DNA of 57,327 nt from Deltaproteobacteria bacterium (GCA_900299195.1 OMIX01000061.1:1-57327), one strand, 5' to 3'. Counted from the first letter of the stretch, positions 41,337 through 48,954 are shown. The notes: generated by a model from the sequence alone, not told the origin. Translations and numbers: made by a program.

Positions 41337-42089
41337 ATGATACAGACAAATCCCACTTTTTTCCTGACAGGGATGGGAGTCATCGCCGGCTTTATTGATT
41401 CTATTGCAGGTGGAGGAGGCCTCATTACCATTCCTTCGCTTTCGCTATTTTTAAGTTTAGGCCCGAGCACCATTGGAACTAATAAAATCGCCGGAACGCT
41501 CTCGGCACTGGTAGCTTTGATCGTCTATTCTACTCAAGGCCACATGAAATGGAAAAGCGGCTGGCTATTCACTGTTTTCATTGGGTTGGGTTCATTTTTG
41601 GGAAGCTCATTGAATCCCTGGATTCCTACATCGTTTTTCAAAGTTTTTCTTCTCATTTCATGTCCCATTCTTTTATGGATTTTATGGCGAAAGGATTTTT
41701 GGATAGAGCAAGAATCTAACCACCTGGAATGGAATAAAAACACTCGTGGGATCATCTTTTCAGCATTGCTCTGTGGGTTTTACGACGGGGTCTGGGGTCC
41801 GGGTGGAGGAACTTTCATGTTTCTTTCCCTATTTTTTCTAGCGAAATTTCCTCTCTTTACCGCTTTAGCAATTTCAAAACTGGCCAATTTTACGTCGGCT
41901 GGAATTTCGCTCCTTAACTTTGCTCATCGTGGGTTCGTTCAATGGCATTTAGGCTTTAGTTTAGCTGTCGGGATTGTCATAGGTTCGCTCTTAGGTTCGT
42001 TACTCGCCACTCGAAAGGCATCGCAAATCATTCGGCCTATTCTTCTCATCGTCGTGTGCCTTCTTCTTTCAAAAGTTCTTTTTACTTAA
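41337..42089 (+). CDS. TSUP-family (TauE/SafE) sulfite/anion exporter-like membrane protein
   Basis: A 250-residue protein with eight membrane segments, and the two repeated TSUP motifs: FIDSIAGGGGLITIPSL with GTNKIAGTLSA in the first half, and GFYDGVWGPGGGTFMFLSLFF with SKLANFTSAG in the second. TSUP proteins move sulfite, sulfonates or thiosulfate, and the exact substrate is unknown. No ribosome binding site is obvious before ATG 41337. A single gene. Confidence 0.92.
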   Translation: MIQTNPTFFLTGMGVIAGFIDSIAGGGGLITIPSLSLFLSLGPSTIGTNKIAGTLSALVALIVYSTQGHMKWKSGWLFTVFIGLGSFLGSSLNPWIPTSFFKVFLLISCPILLWILWRKDFWIEQESNHLEWNKNTRGIIFSALLCGFYDGVWGPGGGTFMFLSLFFLAKFPLFTALAISKLANFTSAGISLLNFAHRGFVQWHLGFSLAVGIVIGSLLGSLLATRKASQIIRPILLIVVCLLLSKVLFT

Positions 42090-42171
42090 CTCCCTACGCA
42101 GCGCTCCTTTTTTCCGAGCTCATCTTTTGTTACAACCCTTACTTCATTTATTGCAATCAAGGAGTCTTAAA

Positions 42172-42864
42172 ATGAAATTGACCGCTTCCAAAGCTTTAAT
42201 GGCTTTTGTTCTATTCTCTCAGTGCTTGGCTTTTTCGGCAGAAATTCCCGTTTTTTTCCAAAAAACCGTTCCCCCCGTGCCAGTATTTACCCCACCCGAT
42301 AAAAGCGCTTTGGCTTTGGCCAATCAAGCTTTTCTCGCCAAATACGGCGCCGAAATGGGCGTTTTAGGAACTTCGGGCGGAGCAAAAGAAGAACTTATTA
42401 TTTTGGTGAGTGACATGGCATACGCCTCTACGGTTTGGTCGAAAATGGTCGCTGCCGGGGACGCTTACAACAGTGCCACAGGCGGAATTTTCCGATATGG
42501 GGAACCTTCAATTCCGTCTATTGTCGACTCCTATCGCTTTTTGGGAAGAGTTCGAGTCGCCGAATCGTCCACCGCTGTATTTTCCTTACCTTGGGGAACC
42601 CCATCTATCAGCCGCATGCTGCTAGCTATGGATAGCCAGTGCGTTTTTGGTAGAGCGAGTGTTCAAACAGTAGGTAATGTGCCCATTCAAACAACTCAAC
42701 TCATTGCTAGCCATAAATTGGCTCCCAATGGAATTGGCTATGAGCATCTGATTAATGGAGGATCGGGGGCGGCTTTGTCTTCTATTATGGTCACTTTAGG
42801 GCCCAAAGCTACACCCGGATTTGGAACTCTCATTTGCCCCATCGATATTTGGGTGCAAAACTAA
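42172..42864 (+). CDS. Secreted protein of unknown function (230 aa)
   Basis: Start set at ATG 42172, which has AAGGAG eight bases before it and a signal peptide (MKLTASKALMAFVLFSQCLAFSA). An in-frame upstream ATG at 42127 adds 15 residues. The mature part has repeated small-residue turns (GGAKEELIILVSDMAYAS, GAALSSIMVTLGPKATPG) and two Cys. No family recognised. A strong intrinsic terminator follows its stop (42879-42902). Confidence 0.65.
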   Translation: MKLTASKALMAFVLFSQCLAFSAEIPVFFQKTVPPVPVFTPPDKSALALANQAFLAKYGAEMGVLGTSGGAKEELIILVSDMAYASTVWSKMVAAGDAYNSATGGIFRYGEPSIPSIVDSYRFLGRVRVAESSTAVFSLPWGTPSISRMLLAMDSQCVFGRASVQTVGNVPIQTTQLIASHKLAPNGIGYEHLINGGSGAALSSIMVTLGPKATPGFGTLICPIDIWVQN

Positions 42865-42869
42865 ACTCT

Positions 42870-43823
42870 TTACTTGAGCGGGACCAACTTAGTTTGGTCC
42901 CGTTTCAATAATTCTCTCGGAACCCCTTCCTTCACAGTCTGAACTAAGGCATCGAGAATTTTTTTCTTGTACCCCTTGCGAACTTGAACACAACTTACCT
43001 CCCGGACTGGGGTGGGCTTAGTAAAAGCCCTCAGTCGTTTTTTGTTTCCGTGTAATACTATTTGCCTCGCTGCTAAGTCGGGAAGCAACGTATATCCAAT
43101 TCCGCTATCCACTAGCCCTTTCAATGACTCTAAACTTCCGCTTTGAAAATTTAATGGGGATTTTGTCATCCACTGCCCCTTTCGCCTTTTGCAAAGAGAC
43201 AATACTTGCTCTCTGAAACAATGCCCTTCTTCTAAAATCCACAAATCGGCCGCCCCCAAATCTGCTCCAGAGATTTCTTTTTGAATAAATAGAGGATGCC
43301 CTTGCGAAACATATCCCCAGAAGGGCTCATAATAGAGCGGAGTCTCATAAACCGATTCTTCTTCAAGAGGAGTGACAAGAATTCCTGCATCGTATTCGTC
43401 TTTCTTTAATCGCTCTACCATCGTTTGAGTCTTACATTCATCTAAGATGAGCGTAACTTTAGGGTAAGAACGCACAAATCGAGCAGCAAATAGGGGAACT
43501 AAATAAGGCGCAATGGAGGGGAGGATGGCAAGCCTAAACTCTCCTGAGACCTCCCCTTGAACCTCGGTGAGAATATCATCGATTTGCTGGGTTTCTTGAA
43601 CCACTGTCCGAAACTGAGCCAAAAGTTTTTCCCCTGGATCTGTAGGGATAATCGGTTGTTTTGTTCGATCAAAAAGGATAATCCCTAGCTCGTCTTCCAA
43701 CTTTTGAAGCTGCATACTCAGTGTCGGTTGTGTGACGTGACACTTTTTTGCCGCCAAACTAAAGTTTTTAGTTTCCTGTAACGTCAATGCATAAAGCATT
43801 TGGGTCAGCGAAATATTTCTCAC
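42870..43823 (-). CDS. oxyR: OxyR-like LysR-family peroxide regulator
   Basis: A 317-residue protein with an N-terminal LysR helix-turn-helix (NFSLAAKKCHVTQPTLSMQLQKLEDELG) and a C-terminal sensor domain. The OxyR redox pair is conserved: Cys202 and Cys211 in EEGHCFREQVLSLCK, spaced by nine as Cys199 and Cys208 in Escherichia coli. The start is GTG. It lies just after the rubrerythrin and rubredoxin genes on the same strand and could control them. A disulfide would form on peroxide contact and alter DNA binding. Confidence 0.9.
   Translation of the reverse strand: MRNISLTQMLYALTLQETKNFSLAAKKCHVTQPTLSMQLQKLEDELGIILFDRTKQPIIPTDPGEKLLAQFRTVVQETQQIDDILTEVQGEVSGEFRLAILPSIAPYLVPLFAARFVRSYPKVTLILDECKTQTMVERLKKDEYDAGILVTPLEEESVYETPLYYEPFWGYVSQGHPLFIQKEISGADLGAADLWILEEGHCFREQVLSLCKRRKGQWMTKSPLNFQSGSLESLKGLVDSGIGYTLLPDLAARQIVLHGNKKRLRAFTKPTPVREVSCVQVRKGYKKKILDALVQTVKEGVPRELLKRDQTKLVPLK
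42879..42902 (+). terminator. Intrinsic terminator-like hairpin after the 42172 gene
   Basis: CGGGACCAA (42879-42887) and TTGGTCCCG (42894-42902) pair perfectly with a six-base loop, followed by TTTC on the plus strand. It sits 15 bases after the stop of the secreted-protein gene. It overlaps the last codons of the oxyR gene on the minus strand. Good for the plus strand; the T run is short. Confidence 0.65.
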
Positions 43824-43841
43824 AAGTTCTAGCTCCTCTCA

Positions 43842-44012
43842 TCACTCCATGAGTGAAAATTGATCTTTGGTCACACCACAATCAGGACAGGACCAATCTT
43901 CAGGCACATGTTCCCATTTAGTTCCTGGAGCTATCCCAGAGTCCGGATCTCCTAATTGCTCATCGTAAATATGATCACAAACTACACAAATATATTTCTT
44001 AAACCCACTCAT
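43842..44012 (-). CDS. Rubredoxin
   Basis: A 56-residue iron protein read on the minus strand, from the ATG at 44012 to the TGA at 43842. Both CxxC pairs are present: [11 protein letters not shown] and [13 protein letters not shown], with the family [13 protein letters not shown] segment between, matching rubredoxins. It is immediately after the rubrerythrin gene (one base gap). Since that rubrerythrin lacks its own C-terminal rubredoxin-like domain, this protein is probably its electron donor. Confidence 0.95.
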   Translation of the reverse strand: MSGFKKYICVVCDHIYDEQLGDPDSGIAPGTKWEHVPEDWSCPDCGVTKDQFSLME

Positions 44013-44013
44013 A

Positions 44014-44499
44014 CTAAGCTCCTTTCCTTTGGTTCAAAATAGCTTGGTATCTATCGGCATGAATTTTCTCCACTTTGGCCAAAGCCGAAAATCGTCTACG
44101 GGCCAAATCCAAAGTTTTCTGAAACCTTTGTTCATGCTCTTCAGACTCTTTGGCTTGTTCAGCAAACTCCTTAGCGGCTACCCCTTCAGCTTCCGCTAGT
44201 GCTTGTCTTTCAAATCCAGGATACATCACGGTGTGTTCGTAGCGCTCCCCTTCAATAGCCAACTCTAATAACCTAGTCACAGTAAGTGTGTCTTTGGGGT
44301 AGACCAGCGAGAGATGCGATAAAGCATGTTCTGTTTCCTGATGAGCCGTTTCCTCAAAAACTTTGGCCACCTCTTCGTCTCCAAGCTCTCTAGCCACCCG
44401 AGCAAAGTACAAGTACTTTCGGTTAGCCATAGATTCTCCAGCGAAAGCTGCCTCTAAGTTTTTGTGTGTCTGTGTTTGTTTGAAATCTTTGGTTTTCAT
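44014..44499 (-). CDS. Rubrerythrin-like diiron peroxidase without rubredoxin domain
   Basis: A 161-residue ferritin-like protein with two diiron motif helices: [23 protein letters not shown] and [16 protein letters not shown] in the first half, and [19 protein letters not shown] and ESEEHEQRF in the second. These hold the family ExxH/ExxE ligands. Classical rubrerythrin has a C-terminal rubredoxin-like domain; here it ends without it, and a separate rubredoxin gene follows at one base. It likely reduces hydrogen peroxide in the cytosol. The AGGAGG before the ATG is a strong ribosome site. Confidence 0.92.
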   Translation of the reverse strand: MKTKDFKQTQTHKNLEAAFAGESMANRKYLYFARVARELGDEEVAKVFEETAHQETEHALSHLSLVYPKDTLTVTRLLELAIEGERYEHTVMYPGFERQALAEAEGVAAKEFAEQAKESEEHEQRFQKTLDLARRRFSALAKVEKIHADRYQAILNQRKGA

Positions 44500-44583
44500 A
44501 AGACCTCCTAATTTGTGTCTTCTGACAATTCCAGGATAGGTCTACCGCTAAAATAAATCCAATCTATAGTTTTTATTATTATT

Positions 44584-44598
44584 ATAGATAATTTCTAT
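44584..44598. promoter_or_regulatory. Possible OxyR-type half operator upstream of rubrerythrin
   Basis: ATAGATAATTTCTAT (44584-44598) has the ATAG-N7-CTAT dyad typical of half an OxyR site, and an additional CTATAG at 44564-44569 nearby. The second full dyad expected seven bases away is not clear. It lies upstream of the rubrerythrin gene and overlaps the stop of the trypsin-like gene. OxyR is encoded in the same cluster. Confidence 0.4.
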
Positions 44599-45536
44599 CT
44601 AAAAGAGGAGGGACTAAGTGCTTCTAACCACTCCCCTATTTGGAACTCCCCGCCACGATGAATGCGGGCAAAAAAACTATTCGAGGTAACTTCACACTGA
44701 GATGGAGAATCAGGGCAAAAAGAGAAGGAATTGACCCCTACCACGTAACTCACTCCTTCAATACTTCTAAACACAGGGCCCCCAGAATCTCCCGCACCTA
44801 AACTGGCGTATTGGGGTCCTAACAAATATCCTAAAGTACCAAAATAAAGCTCGTCACTCACAGAGTCTTCGTCTTCCGAAGAATCCATGTATAGTTTTTT
44901 TAACGTTTCTGGGGGGGCCACTTGAGATAAGTGATATTTTCTAGCGGGAGGAGTGAGATCTTCCGCCTGCTGATAGCCATATCCCACTACCGTTAAATAT
45001 TCCCCTTCAGTTACCCGATTCAAATCCAGAGGAACTAGAGGTGCTTCGTCAAACTCTCGAGATTTTTCAATCTCCACCCAAGCTAGATCGGGAGTGTTTT
45101 CAATACAGGATTCTCTTTCTGATTTATCTTGAGTAAAACATTGTTGAAGAGCGGGATGAAAAACAACTTCAGTAACTTTGACCGTTTTCACCCGTTTCAC
45201 ATTTTCGACTTTTTGTTGAAAAGAATAAAAAATAACGGGAGTTTTATGGGATTTAGGCCAAACCGATATTTCATCTGACTCTTGCAATATAAAACAATGG
45301 GCGGCTGTTAAAAAATGATTTGGGGCCACCTTAGTTCCAGTGCACCGACCCGAAAGCTCGTTGTCATCGATGGAATAGGTAAACACCGATTTGAACTGAT
45401 TCGCTAAATCTTCGTTGCCTCCGACTAAAGAAACCGAAGGTATCGGAACTTGATGAGTTAAGGGCGAACGGCTGCCCATAGACTCTTTGGCCCACCACAA
45501 AAATAAAATTGAAAGAACCCAAAAACCCCGAAACAC
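44595..45536 (-). CDS. Secreted trypsin-like serine protease (S1)
   Basis: A 313-residue protein with an N-terminal hydrophobic signal (residues 3-17) and a chymotrypsin-fold domain. The triad is His80 (LTAAHCF), Asp150 (TPDLAWVEI) and Ser251 (GAGDSGGPVF), all clear. There is no long propeptide, but the start VSLVGG at about 36-40 resembles an activation point (IVGG). It lies about 80 bases from the HprK-like gene on the same strand. It might serve as the leader protease of the peptide locus, but a digestive or defensive role is at least as likely. Confidence 0.9.
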   Translation of the reverse strand: MFRGFWVLSILFLWWAKESMGSRSPLTHQVPIPSVSLVGGNEDLANQFKSVFTYSIDDNELSGRCTGTKVAPNHFLTAAHCFILQESDEISVWPKSHKTPVIFYSFQQKVENVKRVKTVKVTEVVFHPALQQCFTQDKSERESCIENTPDLAWVEIEKSREFDEAPLVPLDLNRVTEGEYLTVVGYGYQQAEDLTPPARKYHLSQVAPPETLKKLYMDSSEDEDSVSDELYFGTLGYLLGPQYASLGAGDSGGPVFRSIEGVSYVVGVNSFSFCPDSPSQCEVTSNSFFARIHRGGEFQIGEWLEALSPSSFR

Positions 45537-45616
45537 TTGACCTTCCTATCTCTTTGGAGGGAAACTTTATCACGATTCGAGATTGAGTAAAGAGAGGAAT
45601 GGCCGTTCTAAACAAC

Positions 45617-46600
45617 TTATGCAGCGCGCCTTTTTGAGGGGTAATCGATAAGTTCCCGTTGAATCACTCGAGCTACTTCTCTAAATTTTTTTCCCCCGTA
45701 GCTCAATTGCACTGACCTCGACTGTTCGACTAATTTAGCCACTAGGTCCAAGTGAGCGATGGATTCCTTGGATAATAAAGGCTCATCACCTACAGCTAAA
45801 TAATAATCTTCCAAAAGCTTCCCGTAAGCTTTCAAAGAAGGAACCGGAGTCACTCTATATTCAGCTTTTTCATTGGGATTTAAAAAGATCACAGTTTGGA
45901 CCAAACATCGTTTCCCAATTGAATTACTCTTTATTTTTCTAGGGTCCAACAAAAACTTTCCACGGTCGGGATGCCAATTCATTTTACTTTCCCAAAGATG
46001 AAAGTAATTTTTAGAGTTTCTGTCTAAAGCAATTGCGCTTGGAAAACTTTTTCCCCACACCTTACCCTTTTCTAGAGATAAGATAGGGTGTTCATCCCCA
46101 TAGTACTTAAAACCCAATTCAATCAAAGCTGCACTTAACGAGCTTTTCCCAGCCCCTTTGGGTCCTAACAGCACAACTCCTTTCCCTTTCCAAGAAAGAA
46201 CAGCTGCATGAATGAATGAGGCCCCATGAGACCTCAACATTTGAGATACTGGATCTAAAAAAAACTGATGGTAAAGGGTTGGAGAGTGAGTTTTCTTTTT
46301 GGGGGGATAATAAACTACAGCCTGATTTTTGTGAAATGGGTAGGCTCGAACCAGGTTCCAAACCCAAATGTTCTCAACGTAACAGCGCCGCTTTAATTTT
46401 CGAATCGGTACTTTTTTTTGGGCAGGAAGAATGCGCAGTTTAAATTCTAGATTTGATTTACGGTCAATTCGCTTTTTTTTAGCAATCAGACTCCCGAAAT
46501 CAACCACATGTTCCGATACCGCTTGAGCCACATTTTTACCCTCCGACTCTAGCTCAATCAACCACTGGTGAAGTTGGATGACATTGCGGTATTTTTCCAT
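45617..46600 (-). CDS. HprK-like kinase (HPr-rel-A type), probable peptide kinase
   Basis: A 327-residue protein with a P-loop GPKGAGKSS (146-154) that sits in GVVLLGPKGAGKSSLSAALI, followed by YYGDEHPIL with Asp169 as the likely catalytic acid, as in HprK and related kinases. The first 120 residues are less conserved. HprK-like kinases adjacent to PqqD genes phosphorylate the C-terminal Ser of lasso peptides such as paeninodin. Here the next gene, upstream of it by 6 bases, is PqqD-like, giving the same pairing. The peptide at 48683 ends in Ser and could be its substrate. Confidence 0.8.
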   Translation of the reverse strand: MEKYRNVIQLHQWLIELESEGKNVAQAVSEHVVDFGSLIAKKKRIDRKSNLEFKLRILPAQKKVPIRKLKRRCYVENIWVWNLVRAYPFHKNQAVVYYPPKKKTHSPTLYHQFFLDPVSQMLRSHGASFIHAAVLSWKGKGVVLLGPKGAGKSSLSAALIELGFKYYGDEHPILSLEKGKVWGKSFPSAIALDRNSKNYFHLWESKMNWHPDRGKFLLDPRKIKSNSIGKRCLVQTVIFLNPNEKAEYRVTPVPSLKAYGKLLEDYYLAVGDEPLLSKESIAHLDLVAKLVEQSRSVQLSYGGKKFREVARVIQRELIDYPSKRRAA

Positions 46601-46606
46601 AAAAAA

Positions 46607-46888
46607 TTATCGGGTTCTGGGCTTTAAAGCTTTCTTTTGGATTAAAGCTTGAATCACGGCTTGTATATCTCTTTGTGCCTTTGCTTGAGAGATCTCGTAA
46701 CGTTTGGCGAAGGATTTAACCATTTGAGGTAGTGATTTTCCCTTACGCACTTGAGTCCAAATCCAACTTCCCGAATCATTGAGCGCGTGAAAGTGCTTTT
46801 CTTTAGGAAATAAAAACAGAACCTCATCATGAATCTGATGAAACTTAACTAAAGGGTTCACCTGATAACGCAGTTCTTTATTTTTCAT
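46607..46888 (-). CDS. PqqD-like RRE protein next to HprK-like kinase
   Basis: A 93-residue protein with the PqqD-like winged-helix pattern: VNPLVKFHQIHDEVLFLFPKEKHFHALNDSGSWIWTQV (beta segments with the N-x-S/W part), then helical LPQMVKSFAKRYEISQAKAQRDIQAVIQAL. PqqD domains bind the leader of RiPP precursors. It lies 6 bases before the kinase gene and has GGGGGT before its start. It may deliver the peptide to the kinase. It is divergent from the signal peptidase gene at 46984. Confidence 0.75.
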   Translation of the reverse strand: MKNKELRYQVNPLVKFHQIHDEVLFLFPKEKHFHALNDSGSWIWTQVRKGKSLPQMVKSFAKRYEISQAKAQRDIQAVIQALIQKKALKPRTR

Positions 46889-46948
46889 GAGTACCCCCTA
46901 TTTTATTCGCTCTCCTAAGAAATAGATACGAAATTTTGTGGGCTCTTC

Positions 46949-46977
46949 TTGATCCCTTAGCTCTTCACCGATACACT
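46949..46977 (+). promoter_or_regulatory. Promoter giving a possibly leaderless signal peptidase transcript
   Basis: TTGATC (46949-46954) and TACACT (46972-46977) are spaced by 17 bases, and the -10 box ends only six bases before the ATG at 46984. Transcription would start at or near the A of that ATG, so the mRNA would have no leader. No ribosome site is visible. Confidence 0.5.
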
Positions 46978-46983
46978 TATTTC

Positions 46984-47481
46984 ATGATTCACACGGATGC
47001 TCTCCAGCAGGCGGCAAAGGAATTGAAATGCCTCGAGCTTTTGCAAAACAACTTAGCTATTTTTGACTACTGCGGCATGAGCATGTTTCCCCTTTTCCGA
47101 GAAGGGGACAAAGTAGTGATCCAATCTTACCAAAACCAACTGCCCAAAATAGGGGACGTTATTGTTTTTCAAAGAGGCAATCAGCTCGTTCTCCATCGCC
47201 TGATTAAAATAGCCCCCCAGTTTTCAGAACCCAAGCCTTACTTAACCAAAGGAGATAATTGCGCCGCGGCTGATTTACCCTTAAACTTTTCGGACATTCT
47301 AGGAAAAGCGATTAGAATAGACCGGGGAGACACTCAAATTCGATTGAATTCTCTTTATGGCTGGACCCTTAAACTCTTACTCACCTTTTTATCACAATTA
47401 GAACTTAAACCTGCTGTTGAATCAAATATCGTTAAGAAGATAAAAAATCTAACTTTTCAACAAATTCAAAAAGAAATGTAA
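46984..47481 (+). CDS. S26-family signal peptidase-like protein, Ser-His type
   Basis: Start at ATG 46984, preferred over the TTG at 46936 because a promoter -10 lies six bases before it. The 165-residue protein has the catalytic Ser33 in CGMSMFPLFREGDKV, GDVIVFQRG in the beta core, and His71 in LVLHRLIKI in place of the Lys of classical LepB, then YLTKGDNC. This Ser-His form is the S26B/SipW/archaeal type. There is no N-terminal membrane segment, so it may act in the cytosol. It is next to the PqqD and kinase genes (divergent) and could remove the leader of the candidate precursor. Confidence 0.8.
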   Translation: MIHTDALQQAAKELKCLELLQNNLAIFDYCGMSMFPLFREGDKVVIQSYQNQLPKIGDVIVFQRGNQLVLHRLIKIAPQFSEPKPYLTKGDNCAAADLPLNFSDILGKAIRIDRGDTQIRLNSLYGWTLKLLLTFLSQLELKPAVESNIVKKIKNLTFQQIQKEM

Positions 47482-48434
47482 TGACCAGTTTTTGATTTGC
47501 TTTTGACTTTTTTCTTCGCAAGTTCGAAAGGCAAATAGGCTAATCGATGCCACTTATTCTTATAAAGCAAAATGGGTTTTGGATCTGGAGATGGGAATCC
47601 AAATTGCCAGTAAATATATTCTTCTACAAGTCGAGTCGTACGGCTTGTCGCATCTATCGCTAAATGGGTCATGTCGAGGTATCTCTGCATTTTAAGCGCT
47701 AATACGGCAACTGTTGAATAAAAGTGAGGAGAGTCTGAAGGAATATCTCGTAAAATTCGACGGCACTCTTTATTGTAGAAGTTTAAAATAGACTTCAACT
47801 GACGCTGAATTTGGTGCGGAGACAAAAGAAAATAAACAACATTTTTCTTTTCCTGTTCGGGGAAGCGTTTTTGAATCTCTCTTCTTAGCCCCTTCACCCT
47901 CAGCTTGATTTGTTTTAGATCTTTTGAAGAATCTAAACTTCGAGAAAAAGCTAGGTTCACCAGTTGAGACTCTTCAAACGGGAGAAATCCTTCCACTCTT
48001 AAGTTCAGTCGGTCAGCGTTTTTATATTGCGTCCCATTCCCCACAAAAAGGTGCTTCATTTTCGAGGAGAGTAATTGCCTATGAACGGGAATGTAGTTTC
48101 GGATGACCTCTTCAGCCGGGCGACTTTCCCCGAAAAGCATGAGTGAATTCAGTTCAATAATAAAATCTAAACTCAATCGATTGTTGATAATGCGCTCATG
48201 CAGTGAAGCCGCGGGGCGATTGGCTTTGGTCCAAGCCCTCAAATAGGCCTTTTTAAAATAGCTCCAACCCCGGTTTGGATATTGCCCATGAGGTTTGCAA
48301 TAGAACTTCCATGGAGTTTTTGGGAATTTTTGGTGAGCCGCGTTCCAATCTTGAGCATCTAAAAATCGTGCCAAGAGATCGTCAAAAGTTAACCTAGGGA
48401 CTTGTGAGACGGACGCCCTACTCTTCACATTCAA
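47466..48434 (-). CDS. Fic-like protein, second copy, in RiPP-like operon
   Basis: A 322-residue protein starting with TTG (48434) or GTG (48428), with AAGGG in front. Near the C-terminus, HLAIDATSRTTR (His257) aligns with the Fic HxFx(D/E)GNGRxxR motif: His, Asp and both Arg remain, and Gly-Asn-Gly becomes Ala-Thr-Ser. The N-terminal DWNAAHQKFPKTPWKFYCKP and the C-terminal YKNKW match the copy at 20388. FIIELNSLMLFGESR resembles the first Fic helix. It overlaps the PqqD-like gene by 17 bases, directly after the precursor. Fic enzymes attach AMP or other phosphates to hydroxyls; the loss of Asn may alter this. The activity is inferred. Confidence 0.65.
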   Translation of the reverse strand: MNVKSRASVSQVPRLTFDDLLARFLDAQDWNAAHQKFPKTPWKFYCKPHGQYPNRGWSYFKKAYLRAWTKANRPAASLHERIINNRLSLDFIIELNSLMLFGESRPAEEVIRNYIPVHRQLLSSKMKHLFVGNGTQYKNADRLNLRVEGFLPFEESQLVNLAFSRSLDSSKDLKQIKLRVKGLRREIQKRFPEQEKKNVVYFLLSPHQIQRQLKSILNFYNKECRRILRDIPSDSPHFYSTVAVLALKMQRYLDMTHLAIDATSRTTRLVEEYIYWQFGFPSPDPKPILLYKNKWHRLAYLPFELAKKKVKSKSKTGHYISF

Positions 48435-48693
48435 TCAGCCCTTCGGATTTGAGTTGAGTTAAAAACTCTGAAACATCTTGTTCGGCTATTTCTTGGGGAA
48501 CTTCGTAATTTTCTCTCACCCATTCCACGAGGGCTGGGTAATCAGCCCCCTCGCAGATGAGCCGCCACAACTCTTCCCCCACCCCTTCTACCGAAAAATA
48601 GCTGTTTTGGGAGGCATTTAGAATGACCGACTTATCGTCTAAATAGCTAGAGAAAACCTCTTTTTTTCGGGGAGAAAAGGATTTAAGACCCAT
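48418..48693 (-). CDS. PqqD-like RRE protein overlapping precursor and Fic-like genes
   Basis: Start set at ATG 48693, which lies within the last codons of the precursor gene (GGC TAT GGG); a GTG at 48702 would add three residues. The 91-residue product shows the PqqD pattern: KEVFSSYLDDKSVILNASQNSYFSVEGVGEELWRLI (beta, N-x-S-x-Y, E-LW as in PqqD), then CEGADYPALVEWVRENYEV and a helical end (DVSEFLTQLKSEGLI). It would bind the YxxPxL leader of the peptide and present it to the Fic-like protein. The overlaps on both sides show tight coupling in one operon. Confidence 0.75.
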   Translation of the reverse strand: MGLKSFSPRKKEVFSSYLDDKSVILNASQNSYFSVEGVGEELWRLICEGADYPALVEWVRENYEVPQEIAEQDVSEFLTQLKSEGLIECEE

Positions 48694-48880
48694 AGCCGCC
48701 ACCCGGTGGTGGTACTGGTGGGGTGCTTACCCCTATCCCCCATACCTTCACCCCTAGTTTTTCTAATTTTTTGAGCTGTGGTTTGGAGTAGGCTTGGGAA
48801 GAACTTTTCTTAGAATTTTTGTTTGTTCGAACCGACTTTTTGTCTTTTGTTAAACTTTTTGATCGAGGTGTTGTTTTCAT
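48683..48880 (-). CDS. Candidate RiPP precursor peptide with YxxPxL leader and Pro/Gly tail ending in YGS
   Basis: A 65-residue peptide from ATG 48880 (an upstream GTG would give 81). Residues 1-30 are basic and Ser/Thr/Lys-rich. AYSKPQLKKLEKLG (30-43) fits the YxxPxLxxLxxLG type of RRE-bound leader seen in lasso precursors. The tail VKVWGIGVSTPPVPPPGGGYGS at 44-65 is split here as VKVWGIGVST and PPVPPPGGGYGS. There is no Cys, and no Asp or Glu for a lasso ring, and no cyclase gene is nearby. The end is Tyr63-Gly64-Ser65; its codons overlap the PqqD-like start. The kinase and transferases could act on Tyr or Ser. Confidence 0.65.
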   Translation of the reverse strand: MKTTPRSKSLTKDKKSVRTNKNSKKSSSQAYSKPQLKKLEKLGVKVWGIGVSTPPVPPPGGGYGS

Positions 48881-48886
48881 AACCCG

Positions 48887-48916
48887 ATTATAGCAATGCC
48901 TTTTTGGGATTGCTAA
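48887..48916 (-). promoter_or_regulatory. Promoter of precursor operon with -10 next to ATG
   Basis: On the minus strand a perfect TATAAT (48887-48892) lies only six bases before the precursor ATG (48880). A TTAGCA-like -35 (48911-48916) is 18 bases upstream of it. Transcription would begin at about the first codon, so the mRNA may be leaderless. The same spacing occurs at the signal peptidase gene. Confidence 0.55.
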
Positions 48917-48954
48917 CAGAAATACCATTTCAAATCAAAATCTAGAAAGCATTG

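Noticed and set aside
44595-45536. Trypsin-like protein as the definite leader protease of the peptide locus
   Set aside because: It has a signal peptide and would act outside the cytosol, and secreted S1 proteases are common. Proximity alone is not enough.
46936-46983. Longer signal peptidase N-terminus from TTG 46936
   Set aside because: The extra 16 residues overlap the -35 and -10 boxes, and the family starts near ATG 46984.
48683-48880. Lasso peptide precursor
   Set aside because: The leader fits the YxxPxL pattern, but the tail has no Asp or Glu at ring position 7-9, and no asparagine-synthetase-like cyclase or transglutaminase-like B2 protease is seen in the window.
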